In this document: positions 26,650-34,580 of the stretch, piece after piece
Numbering within the stretch: position 1 is the first letter of the stretch
How the letters are laid out: the number at the start of each line of letters is the position of its first letter
Assembly: GCA_965220385.1 (NCBI GenBank)
Contig: OZ244825.1
Coordinates: forward strand, 5,270,001-5,334,000
Direction: 5' to 3'
Length of the DNA: 64,000 nt
From: PCPOR2b sp965220385
GTDB taxonomy: Bacteria > Poribacteria > WGA-4E > PCPOR2b
Program-made: the position numbers and the translations under genes
The notes under the pieces: generated by a model
Database searches by the model: none
What the model saw: the letters and a program-made list of their open reading frames with translations, nothing else
What the model was told of the DNA's origin: nothing

Positions 26650-27084
26650 ATGACGAAAATTGTACTTACAACCATCATCATGGCCGTACTTGTCATGGCC
26701 GGATTTTCTCTTACTCAGAGTTTTGATGCTTCAGCCGAGCCGGTTGCTTTAAGCAATGCCGCGATGGGTAAACTCATAGGGGGCTGCCAAATTGGGCATA
26801 TACAGCCGGGGCGATATTCAAAAGGATACGTCACGCAGGGTAGAGGATCGTTAAAAAAATGTCCTGCTAGATCACCATGTCCTACCGGTTCAGCTACCTG
26901 GACTTTTTCTAGAGTTGCTTGCGACCCTTGTAGCAGAAGCAAGTCACAGCTGAATAAGGAATGTGGGTATAGACGATTGGTCACCCGGTGCATATTGAAT
27001 GACGAAAACAAGTGCGAAAGGAAGCGCTATTATAAAGGCTCCGTATACAGTTGTGACCATGGAAACGGGCGACAGTGTCCATAG
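26650..27084 (+). CDS. Exported cysteine-rich precursor with a double-glycine leader motif
   Basis: 144 residues. Residues 4-22 form a hydrophobic Sec-type signal. They are followed by L34-S-N-A-A-M39-G-K-L42-I-G44-G45, which fits the double-glycine leader consensus LSxxELxxIxGG: hydrophobic residues at -12, -7 and -4 and GG at -2/-1. Cleavage after G45 would release a 99-residue basic product beginning with Cys and containing ten cysteines (C46, 71, 77, 91, 94, 105, 114, 122, 135, 143), an even number suited to five disulfides. Ordinary double-glycine substrates lack a Sec signal; here both are stacked, so processing would occur outside the cytoplasm. The next gene encodes an exported C39-type peptidase. 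GGGAGGTG precedes the start. A secreted toxin, bacteriocin-like or signalling protein is possible; function unproven. Confidence 0.85.
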   Translation: MTKIVLTTIIMAVLVMAGFSLTQSFDASAEPVALSNAAMGKLIGGCQIGHIQPGRYSKGYVTQGRGSLKKCPARSPCPTGSATWTFSRVACDPCSRSKSQLNKECGYRRLVTRCILNDENKCERKRYYKGSVYSCDHGNGRQCP

Positions 27085-27215
27085 GTTGGCACATTTTTTT
27101 AGATTTAACATCGTGTTGTCGTAAGAATCTTCATCAGCGTAACCCGTGGTATTTCCATATAGTACTTCCTACATTCTTCAGGGAATGTAGGAAGTACATT
27201 TTCAGGAGAAATTTT

Positions 27216-29618
27216 ATGTCCCGACTATTTTTCTACCTCCCATGTTACTCCATTTTTTTTATAAGTGCGTTATGTTTCTCCAAGGACCTAACACCCGACG
27301 AGTTGATTCATGGTGTAAATCTGACTCGCAATCGTATCAGAAGTGGGGAAGTCAGGGCTATCGTGACAGTTGAATATGCCGCTGAAAAGTCCCCAGCAGA
27401 AATTCAAGCATGGATTCAAGAAGAAAGAGAGCAGATTTTGAAGGATTTTGCACGCGATGGTAAAGTTGAATTGGAGCGTCAGCTCAGGACCCTCCAATTT
27501 GACGCGGAACGATACAGCGGATATCAAAGAACTGAAGAGTCAAATTTTGCCTTTCAAATCTTCGATCAAGATGTTGCTTCCTCGTCAAAAGTCTATCAAT
27601 ATAAGATGACTCGAGTAGATTTGACAGAGAAGGACCTATATAGTGAAAGAGCACATTATTTCTGGGCAGGTGCTCTCGAAATTCTCACTTACGATGGTCA
27701 AACCGAAGCACTTGAAAGAATTGAAGCATTGGCACCGCATTCCTCTTTTGCGCTCTTCGATTCTCATGAAAACGCAGGTTTTTTGCATTTTGAGTCTTAT
27801 GGAAGGCCTACCCGCCGTGTACCTGTGAATGCACAGTTGGTCGGAAAAGAGACAATTGCAGGAGCCGATTGCTACATTCTGGAATTTCAAGGATCAGAAG
27901 AAAACCTTGATATCGGAATTTTTAACTTTGTGAGAATCTGGGTTGATGTAGAGAAGAATTTCTGTATTCGTAAAGAGGAATTCCGACAGGATAGACAATC
28001 GGTCGTATCGTGGGAAAACATTTATAAGCACTTTCAGAAATTAGGTGACATCTGGTTTCCAACGGTAATTCGCGAGACCCATAACAAACCGGATGGCACT
28101 CCTATAGAAATAACTACAGTGCTCATAAAAGAGGCAGTGTTTAATATTAACTTCCCTGAGATTTTTTTTCAGGTTGATCGGCAGTTTTATTTTAATCACC
28201 CACGTCTAAGGATCTCACCCTTTGCTGAAATTATCTCTCCTGAATTTGGTCGAGTTGAAAAAAGCGAGCCACCAAGAAACGACTCTCCAGTAGACCCAGA
28301 TATTCTTCTGCTCACCTGTGGTCCCAACAGTTTGTTACGGATCTGTGAGTTATTGAAAGTTAGCGCAGACTTTGATGAACTTGCTCAACTCTCTCGTTTC
28401 CACCCCGATCGTGGCACAACTATGCTCGGACTTCGGGATGCGGCAAAGTACAAGGAGTTAAATCCCAAAGGTATCCAAGCAAATATAGAATTGCTCAAGA
28501 AAGGTAAAGTGTCGATGCCGGCTATCGCCTATGTTGGAGGGAATCATTTCCTCGTATTTGAGGAAGTGATCTCCGATGGTGTCCTAATTTCCGATCCAGC
28601 GGATAAATACGAGCATTATCTATCATTCAAGAAACTATTGGAAGTCTGGAACGGAGAATTGCTAATCTTCGACTATCAACCGGAACAAGTTGAGCAGAAT
28701 CCCGTCCCACTTGTTTTGGCTGAGGCGGGATTCTATGACTTCGGAGAAGCACTTGGTGGCGGTGAAATCAGACACATTTTCAAACTTAAAAATATTGGTC
28801 AAAAGCCGTTGAAGATCGCTAAGGTCGAAGAGTCGTGTGCCTGCACCGCGACGATTGTCTCAAAGGACGAAATTCCACCCGGAGGATTTGGCATCATCGA
28901 AGCGGTGCTTAAAGTGCCATCTGAAAACCGTCAAGTAGAAGAAAGTATCAGTGTCCACACAAACGATCCCATCCAAAGTCAGGTCACTCTGACACTCAAA
29001 GGAACGGCGTTTGTGCCAATCACGACATTTCCGTCTCGCTTGCTCCTTGGAAGTATAACCCCCAAAACCTCTATTATCAAATCTTTGACGATTCACCAAA
29101 AGGGTGAAACTCAGATTTTGGGGGTGCGAACCGATTCGGACCACCTAAAAGCAGCCGTCATTTCCACCAAAGCTGACCCGATAACGCGAGTTGAGGTGAC
29201 ATTGTTAGAATCAGCACTGCCCGGTACGTTTTCCTATAACCTCTTGGTGGACTATCAATACAAAGAGAAAGAAACAACACACGAAGTTCTGGTATTCGGT
29301 GAGGTTTTAGGGGCGTTTGCCGTTTCTCCCAAACGCTTCTTCTTTGGATTGATTAGGAATAAATCAGTGGTTTCCAAGACGGTTTCTATTTCGTCCGTCA
29401 ACAACCAACCTTTCAAAATTACTTTTGTTGAATCAAAATCGGCGTATGTCACAACGAAAGTCATCTCGCAGACGGAGGGAACTGATTATCATCTGACTGC
29501 AACTGTCCAGCCGGAAGCACCCGCAGGCGAACTATCTGGCGAGATTTTGGTAAAGACAGATAGCATTGTCGAACCGGAGATCAGGGTGCCGTTCTCAGGC
29601 ATCATTCCCAATAAGTAA
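27216..29618 (+). CDS. Exported LolA-like / C39 peptidase / DUF1573 fusion
   Basis: 800 residues from ATG 27216 (AGGAGA upstream; the longer frame from 27075 overlaps the previous gene). Signal sequence FFYLPCYSIFFISALCFS. Residues about 25-325 resemble outer-membrane lipoprotein-sorting (LolA/RseB-like) folds, ending in DIWFPTVIRETHNKPDGTPI. Residues about 355-490 are a C39 peptidase: C368 in LTCGPNSL, H444 in GGNHFLVFEE, D460 in ISDPADKY. The spacings of 76 and 16 residues match C39 proteases of double-glycine transporters. The usual oxyanion Gln six residues before Cys is not seen (D362). From about 505, AGFYDFGEALGGGEIRHIF with SCACTATIV is a DUF1573 domain, followed by two more Ig-like repeats. 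It probably trims the neighbouring precursor after its GG. Confidence 0.85.
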   Translation: MSRLFFYLPCYSIFFISALCFSKDLTPDELIHGVNLTRNRIRSGEVRAIVTVEYAAEKSPAEIQAWIQEEREQILKDFARDGKVELERQLRTLQFDAERYSGYQRTEESNFAFQIFDQDVASSSKVYQYKMTRVDLTEKDLYSERAHYFWAGALEILTYDGQTEALERIEALAPHSSFALFDSHENAGFLHFESYGRPTRRVPVNAQLVGKETIAGADCYILEFQGSEENLDIGIFNFVRIWVDVEKNFCIRKEEFRQDRQSVVSWENIYKHFQKLGDIWFPTVIRETHNKPDGTPIEITTVLIKEAVFNINFPEIFFQVDRQFYFNHPRLRISPFAEIISPEFGRVEKSEPPRNDSPVDPDILLLTCGPNSLLRICELLKVSADFDELAQLSRFHPDRGTTMLGLRDAAKYKELNPKGIQANIELLKKGKVSMPAIAYVGGNHFLVFEEVISDGVLISDPADKYEHYLSFKKLLEVWNGELLIFDYQPEQVEQNPVPLVLAEAGFYDFGEALGGGEIRHIFKLKNIGQKPLKIAKVEESCACTATIVSKDEIPPGGFGIIEAVLKVPSENRQVEESISVHTNDPIQSQVTLTLKGTAFVPITTFPSRLLLGSITPKTSIIKSLTIHQKGETQILGVRTDSDHLKAAVISTKADPITRVEVTLLESALPGTFSYNLLVDYQYKEKETTHEVLVFGEVLGAFAVSPKRFFFGLIRNKSVVSKTVSISSVNNQPFKITFVESKSAYVTTKVISQTEGTDYHLTATVQPEAPAGELSGEILVKTDSIVEPEIRVPFSGIIPNK

Positions 29619-30273
29619 GCATAGATACAATCCTTTTTCCTTTTGAGGTGACACAAAAGCTAAATCTGTATTTAGGGGACAAAATCATGTTGGCTCATGT
29701 AAAGAAATAGTGCAATAGAAACCAAGGACGCGTACTAGCAAGTCGGGCAGAAATCGTCTTATCGGGACAGGGATGTCCCTCCCACAATCAGATTGGGATT
29801 CAAATTTTTTGGTTTCTTCTTCGTGTTTTGCACTTTCTTTTGACATGAACCAATAGACAGGGGGGTGTCTTGGGACACTCCCCTTTTTTTATACCTCATT
29901 CGCTTTGAGTGCGGTGGGGGTTACTGTCTGTTCTATAGGTTGTTACAGCGCGTGTTGTTATGCCAGTTGAGCGTCAGCGAAATCCCAATAGGGTCATTTA
30001 TTTTTTTTTGTAGGGGGGATTTCCCAATCCCGACAGTTCGCTCTATGAGCGACTTCCCGACGCCGCCTTTTCAAACAAAATGGGTAATAAGCCTAAAACT
30101 GAATAGCCCTAACCCACAATGAATATCAGTTGACAGATGGGTTACAGTTGATGCTACAATATGGCGAGCCGATGAAGAAGGTTTCACCGGTTCAACGTTG
30201 GCAATTCATCGCATATTGATCTGGGGACTTATCCAATTTTTTATAACACGCGCTCAGACAAAGGAGATTTAGA
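29619..30273. other. Gene-free region after the exported-peptide operon
   Basis: No gene seen. Holds a CCTCCC-type repeat near 29761, the terminator at 29860-29890, an ATTTCCCAATCCCGAC repeat near 30020, and a family B end (AACTGAATAGCCCTAA) at 30097-30112. Confidence 0.5.
29860..29890 (+). terminator. Rho-independent terminator
   Basis: GGGGGGTGTC, loop TTGG, GACACTCCCC, then seven T (29884-29890): a ten-pair stem with one G-T wobble. Well placed to end the operon that begins at the sigma-54 promoter, about 240 bases after its last stop codon. Confidence 0.85.
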
Positions 30274-31812
30274 ATGTCCGACAAACGCCCAAATATCTTA
30301 TTCGCTTTCGCCGATGACTGGGGCAGGTACGCCAGTGCATATCGACAGATTGAGGGGGATAACACGCCCAACGCCCTACTGGACACCCCAAACTTTGACC
30401 GCATAGCACGCGAGGGTGCCCTGTTCACCAATGCCTTTGTGCCCGCACCTTCCTGTACACCGTGCCGAAGCTCTTTGCTCACGGGACGCTATTTCTGGCA
30501 GACGGGGCGGGGCGCAATCCTCCAAGGGGCGGTCTGGGATTCCTCTATCCCCTCATATCCCTTACTGATAGAGGAAGCTGGATACCATATCGGCTACACC
30601 TATAAGGCGTGGTCACCGGGGGTGCCGCGCGATGCACCCTACGGTGGAGATCGGACACGCTACGCACCGGCAGGAACGAAGTTCGGCGAATTTTCATTCG
30701 TCGCCACGGAAAACGTTCCAGAACACGGTGTCGAGGGGGCAAAACAGATTCTCTACGACGAATCGCGTCAAAACTTCGACGCCTTTCTGGAGGCACGTCC
30801 ACCGGATACACCGTTCTGCTATTGGTGGGGTCCCACGAACACGCATCGGAAATGGCAGCGTGGCTCTGGCAAAGCGCTTTGGGGGTTAGACCCGGACGAT
30901 CTGAAGGGGCGTCTACCCGCTTTTCTCCCGGACGTGCACGACGTGCGCGAGGATGTCTGCGACTACTTGGGCGAATGTCTCGCTGTGGATGCTGGACTCG
31001 GAGGGCTTCTGGAACGCCTAGAGGAGTTGGGAGAATTGGACAACACACTCATTGTCGCAAGTGGCGATCACGGCATTCCGGGATTCCCACGCGGTAAATG
31101 CAACCTGTATAACTTGGGTTGTGAGGTCGCACTGGCAGCACGTTGGCCCAAACATATCCCGGAAGGCAGAACGCTAAACGACTTTGTGAATCTCATGGAT
31201 TTAGCGCCAACCTTCATGGAAGCTGCTGGTCTTGAACCCCACGGCGATATGACGGCTCGAAGCCTGCTAAATGTGCTAACCTCATCGCAAGATGAGCAAG
31301 TAGATCCAGAACGAACGTTTGTCGTTACAGGTCGAGAACGACACGTTGGTGACGCACGCGAGGACAATCTGCCTTACCCACAACGCGCCATCCGTACAAA
31401 GGATTTCCTATACATCCGCAATTTCACACCTGACCGTTGGCCCATGGGTGATCCGAAAGGTTTGGACGATCTTACTGCGGAGCCGCCCCCTTATGATGAG
31501 TTGTGTGATGACACAAGACTCGTCTATCCGGACATGGATGCCAGCCCAACGAAGGCATGGATGATTCACCACCGCGCAGAAACGCAAGTACAAAGGCTCT
31601 TCGAGATGGGATTCGGAAAATTCCCGGCGGAGGAACTCTACGACCTACGAGTAGATCCGCACTACCTGAACAATGTGGCAGAGGACGCTCAATATAGGGA
31701 GGTCCGACAACAGCTCTCTGACCAACTTATGAATGTTTTGACAGAACAGCAAGATCCACGGGTTGGCGAGCCGGATTGCCGTTTCGAGCGTTCCCCATTC
31801 ACAGACATCTAA
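30274..31812 (+). CDS. Type I sulfatase (alkaline-phosphatase superfamily)
   Basis: 512 residues. N-terminal NILFAFADDWG supplies the metal-binding D14 and D15; the sulfatase signature CTPCR-SSLLTGR gives C61-T-P-C-R65, with C61 the residue to be oxidised to formylglycine; later VASGDHGIPGF holds the second metal site. No signal peptide is obvious, so it may act in the cytoplasm or the start is misjudged. The C-terminal part (YDLRVDPHYLNNVAEDAQY) is typical of the group. AAAGGAG precedes the ATG. No functional maturase is nearby: the FGE-fold gene at 25034 lacks the needed cysteines. Likely substrate is a sulfated glycan. Confidence 0.92.
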   Translation: MSDKRPNILFAFADDWGRYASAYRQIEGDNTPNALLDTPNFDRIAREGALFTNAFVPAPSCTPCRSSLLTGRYFWQTGRGAILQGAVWDSSIPSYPLLIEEAGYHIGYTYKAWSPGVPRDAPYGGDRTRYAPAGTKFGEFSFVATENVPEHGVEGAKQILYDESRQNFDAFLEARPPDTPFCYWWGPTNTHRKWQRGSGKALWGLDPDDLKGRLPAFLPDVHDVREDVCDYLGECLAVDAGLGGLLERLEELGELDNTLIVASGDHGIPGFPRGKCNLYNLGCEVALAARWPKHIPEGRTLNDFVNLMDLAPTFMEAAGLEPHGDMTARSLLNVLTSSQDEQVDPERTFVVTGRERHVGDAREDNLPYPQRAIRTKDFLYIRNFTPDRWPMGDPKGLDDLTAEPPPYDELCDDTRLVYPDMDASPTKAWMIHHRAETQVQRLFEMGFGKFPAEELYDLRVDPHYLNNVAEDAQYREVRQQLSDQLMNVLTEQQDPRVGEPDCRFERSPFTDI

Positions 31813-31818
31813 GGACAT

Positions 31819-32086
31819 TTATGGTGAATTCTAAAAATAAACGGATACTTTTGCCGCCCCGTAGGTGCGGTTTCCTAACCGCACCTACGGGGTCTGGGGC
31901 AGTGCGGTTCGGTTTGGCGTGCCTCATTATAGTGAATTATAAAAATATATTGATACCTCTTCTATAGGGGGCGTACCCTCCGAATCGCGACTGAACGCCC
32001 TGATGGTTGGGAATCGGAGTTCCTCCAACAATTCAAAAATGTCAAGTTAATTGTAAAATTCACCATAATTCTAAAATCTACTATAA
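31819..32086. mobile_element. Nested family A MITE-like elements
   Basis: Two left-type ends (TTATGGTGAATTC at 31819, TTATAGTGAATTATAAAAA at 31927) and two right-type ends (AATTCACCATAA ending 32068, AATTCTAAAATCTACTATAA ending 32086) with the GTAGGTGCGGTTTCCTAACC core between. This looks like one element inserted into or beside another. It starts seven bases after the sulfatase stop codon. Confidence 0.6.
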
Positions 32087-32164
32087 TTCTCCTGTAGGTC
32101 GAAGACTCTTGGAACGGAGAGCGATCTCCGAATCGCGACTTCCTACTGATTTGAGAAAGGAAAA

Positions 32165-32405
32165 GGTATGTCAGTTACCCCACCCTGAAGGGTTGGGGCT
32201 TGTTTGAAGCCTCCGTCCCTTGGGATTTATTGGGTTTCGCGCTTCCTTCCCTTTCGGGTTTTTCGGGGGTGTTAGTTACCACCGCGCCTTCACGCAGGGC
32301 TACAGCAGCCCTTCAACAATAATATAGCATTCCGAGTAATGTTATACAACAAAAAAAGGAGCGGGATTTCCTCCCCACTCTCAAGAGATGGGGGCTCCAT
32401 CCCGA
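32165..32405. mobile_element. Possible IS200/IS605-derived non-autonomous relic
   Basis: About 240 bases with a hairpin at each end: CCCCACCCTGAAGGGTTGGGG (32178-32198) and CCCCACTCTCAAGAGATGGGG (32373-32393), the latter inside GGGATTTCCTCC-hairpin-GGCTCCATCCCG. Such terminal hairpins with no transposase resemble palindrome-associated derivatives of IS200/IS605. No TnpA or TnpB coding is left. The right end is about ten bases before the following start codon. Confidence 0.4.
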
Positions 32406-32413
32406 AGATTTAG

Positions 32414-33397
32414 ATGATTCAGATTGCAGAGATGCTCGGTCCACACCCTTCATCGTTGTGGAAAATGGTTAAGCAGTGTGGTGTCGATTATGCGGTCGGC
32501 GCGATGGACGTTCAGAACGACTCCGAGGATCTACCCTTGGAAGAGCGACCCTGGGGATATAATTCACTTGCACGGGTGAAGAAGGCTTACGAGGACGGGG
32601 GATTTGAACTCGCTGTCCTTGAGAGTCGTCCACCGCTGAACAACGCTAAACTCGGATTGCCCGGACGCGACAAAGAAATCGAGACCGCCTGCGAGCTCAT
32701 CCGTAATATGGGAAAGCTGGGAATTCCAGTTTGGTGTTACGAGTGGATGGCTGTGTTTAACTGGATGCGTACCTCTACGGAGATCTCCTCTCGTGGTGGC
32801 GCACTGGTTACAGGCTACGACAATGAGCAGATGCGCAACGTGCCAAACACCGAATACGGGGTTGTAACTGAGGAACAGTTGTGGGATAACCTGAAATACT
32901 TTCTCGAACGTATTGTACCGGTTGCTGAAGAGGCGAACGTTAAGTTAGCGATGCACCCCGATGACCCACCGCTTTCACCTATCCGGGGGATTGGTCGGAT
33001 TATGCGGAGCGTCGAGAACTATCAGCGTCTGATCGATCTGGTGCCGAGTCCGGTCAACGGAATCACACTCTGTCAGGGCAATTTCACACTCATGACAGAT
33101 GATCTTCCGTCAGTTATCCGCCATTTCGGAGAGCAGGACAAAGTCTTTTTCGTGCATCTTCGCGATGTAAAGGGAACGCCGGAACGATTTCAGGAAACCT
33201 TCCACGACGATGGCAAGACCGATATGTTGGCGTGCTTGGAGGCATACCGAGATATCGGATTTGATGGTGTACTGCGTCCTGACCATGTGCCAACAATGGA
33301 AGGCGATAGCAATGAACACGCAGGATATTCGTCACTTGGGCGGTTGTTTGCTATCGGCTATATCAAGGGGCTGCGTGAATCGGTGTATAAGGACTGA
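32414..33397 (+). CDS. uxuA: Mannonate dehydratase-like protein (UxuA family)
   Basis: 327 residues with a xylose-isomerase-like TIM barrel. Patterns recall UxuA: LGLPGRDKEIETACELIRNMGKLGIPVWCYEW, VVTEEQLWDNLKYFLERIVPVAEEANVKLAMHPDDPP, and ITLCQGNF, VFFVHLRDVKG, FDGVLRPDHVPTMEG, which hold the His, Cys and Asp metal ligands. UxuA dehydrates D-mannonate in the glucuronate pathway. The Ile-Gln start lies directly behind a repeat element and shows no good ribosome-binding site, so the original leader may have been displaced. Confidence 0.85.
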   Translation: MIQIAEMLGPHPSSLWKMVKQCGVDYAVGAMDVQNDSEDLPLEERPWGYNSLARVKKAYEDGGFELAVLESRPPLNNAKLGLPGRDKEIETACELIRNMGKLGIPVWCYEWMAVFNWMRTSTEISSRGGALVTGYDNEQMRNVPNTEYGVVTEEQLWDNLKYFLERIVPVAEEANVKLAMHPDDPPLSPIRGIGRIMRSVENYQRLIDLVPSPVNGITLCQGNFTLMTDDLPSVIRHFGEQDKVFFVHLRDVKGTPERFQETFHDDGKTDMLACLEAYRDIGFDGVLRPDHVPTMEGDSNEHAGYSSLGRLFAIGYIKGLRESVYKD

Positions 33398-33473
33398 ATT
33401 GAGTGATCCGCTGTTGCAAGGTATGTCCCAACCGTAGCGACGCAAGAAAATCCTGCTGCAAATCACATATTCT

Positions 33474-33502
33474 TTGACAAACCGATTTATACAGGTTATA
33501 AT
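33474..33502 (+). promoter_or_regulatory. Consensus sigma-70 promoter of the iron transporter operon
   Basis: TTGACA at 33474-33479, 17-base spacer, TATAAT at 33497-33502: both hexamers perfect. Expected start near 33509, giving a ~75-base leader before fbpA-like ATG 33582. Confidence 0.8.
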
Positions 33503-33517
33503 TATAATTGTGTTATT

Positions 33518-33536
33518 GAAACTGAATCTCAATATC
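33518..33536. promoter_or_regulatory. Fur-box-like operator
   Basis: Reading the minus strand, GATATTGAGATTCAGTTTC agrees with the 19-base Fur box GATAATGATAATCATTATC at 14 positions. It lies just downstream of the predicted transcription start, where Fe-Fur binding would block the operon. The iron(III) transporter genes behind it support the reading. Confidence 0.5.
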
Positions 33537-33581
33537 AATAATGCAGGCGTAAAATAACCCGTACAATTTCTGGAGGTTACA

Positions 33582-34580
33582 ATGCTAAGATATCTGGTTG
33601 GAATTCTGTGTCTATTCCTAACAGTAGGATCGGTTGGCGCAACCGGTGACAGAGAATTGGTCGTCTATTCAGGGCGCAGCAAGGGATTGGTCCACCCTAT
33701 CATCAAACAGTTTGAGAAGGAGACCGGTATCACGGTCAAGGTACGTTACGGCAACACGGCTCAACTGGCAGTCGCTTTGTTAGAGGAAGGAGAAAAAAGC
33801 CCCGCCGATCTTTTCTGGGCGCAAGATGCTGGCGCACTCGGTGCCGTTAGCAAGCAGGGGTTGTTTCAGGCGTTGCCCGAATCTGTCTTGTCGAATGTTC
33901 CCGAAGGATTTCGCAATGGTGAAGGTACATGGATCGCAACCAGCGGGCGTGCCCGTGTCGTCGCTTATGCACCTGAACGTGTTGCAGCGGAGGAATTGCC
34001 CAACAGCGTCTTTGATTTAACCGACGCAAAGTGGAAGGGACGAGTCGGTTGGGCACCACAGAACGCGTCATTTCAAGCCTTCGTAACGGCGATGCGTGTG
34101 CTTGAAGGTGAGGAGAAAACGGGAAAATGGCTGCGCGACATGAAAGCAAACGGTGCAAAAAGTTATCCGAAGAACACACCTATCATTCGGGGGCTTGCCT
34201 CCGGAGAAATTGACCTTGGCTTGCCCAACCACTATTACTTGATGCGCTTCAAAAAGAGTGACTCTGGGTTTCCTGTCGAGCAAGCTTTCTTTGGAGCCGG
34301 AGATGCAGGAAACCTCGTCAACGTTGCTGGAATCGGTATCCTGAAAAGTAGCAGCCACACCGATGAAGTCAGCAGCTTCGTCCAATACCTGCTATCCCCG
34401 AAAGTGCAGCAGTTCTTCGTTAGTGAGGTCTTTGAGTATCCCGTTACGGATGCGGTCATTCCTAGCGAAAAGTTGCTGCCACCCGACGAACTCTTGAAGC
34501 TAACCCCCAAGATCGACCTAGAAAAGTTGGACGACCTGGAAGGGACATTGAAACTTCTACGCGAGGCTGACATTCTGTGA
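33582..34580 (+). CDS. fbpA: Iron(III) ABC transporter substrate-binding protein (FbpA/FutA type)
   Basis: 332 residues with a Sec signal (1-20, ends VGSVGA). The family opening is clear: ELVVYSGRSKGLVHPIIKQFEKETGITVKVRYGNTAQLA and SPADLFWAQDAGALGAV. The iron-coordinating tyrosine pair is in NHYY (Y218, Y219), and Y56 is the other likely ligand. GGAGGT precedes the ATG. Its GTGA junction with the permease means the two are translationally coupled. It delivers ferric iron from the periplasm to the permease. Thiamine genes follow downstream, but the sequence is FbpA/FutA-like rather than ThiB-like. Confidence 0.9.
   Translation: MLRYLVGILCLFLTVGSVGATGDRELVVYSGRSKGLVHPIIKQFEKETGITVKVRYGNTAQLAVALLEEGEKSPADLFWAQDAGALGAVSKQGLFQALPESVLSNVPEGFRNGEGTWIATSGRARVVAYAPERVAAEELPNSVFDLTDAKWKGRVGWAPQNASFQAFVTAMRVLEGEEKTGKWLRDMKANGAKSYPKNTPIIRGLASGEIDLGLPNHYYLMRFKKSDSGFPVEQAFFGAGDAGNLVNVAGIGILKSSSHTDEVSSFVQYLLSPKVQQFFVSEVFEYPVTDAVIPSEKLLPPDELLKLTPKIDLEKLDDLEGTLKLLREADIL

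Noticed and set aside
27086..27103. Second sigma-54 promoter (TGGCACATTTTTTTAG) before the C39 fusion gene
   Set aside because: The -12 GC element is missing.
30194..30210. Sigma-54-like TGGCAATTCATCGC before the sulfatase gene
   Set aside because: The GG to GC spacing is one base short.
25034..31812. FGE-fold protein as maturase of the downstream sulfatase
   Set aside because: The catalytic cysteine pair is absent and the protein is exported, while the sulfatase shows no signal peptide.
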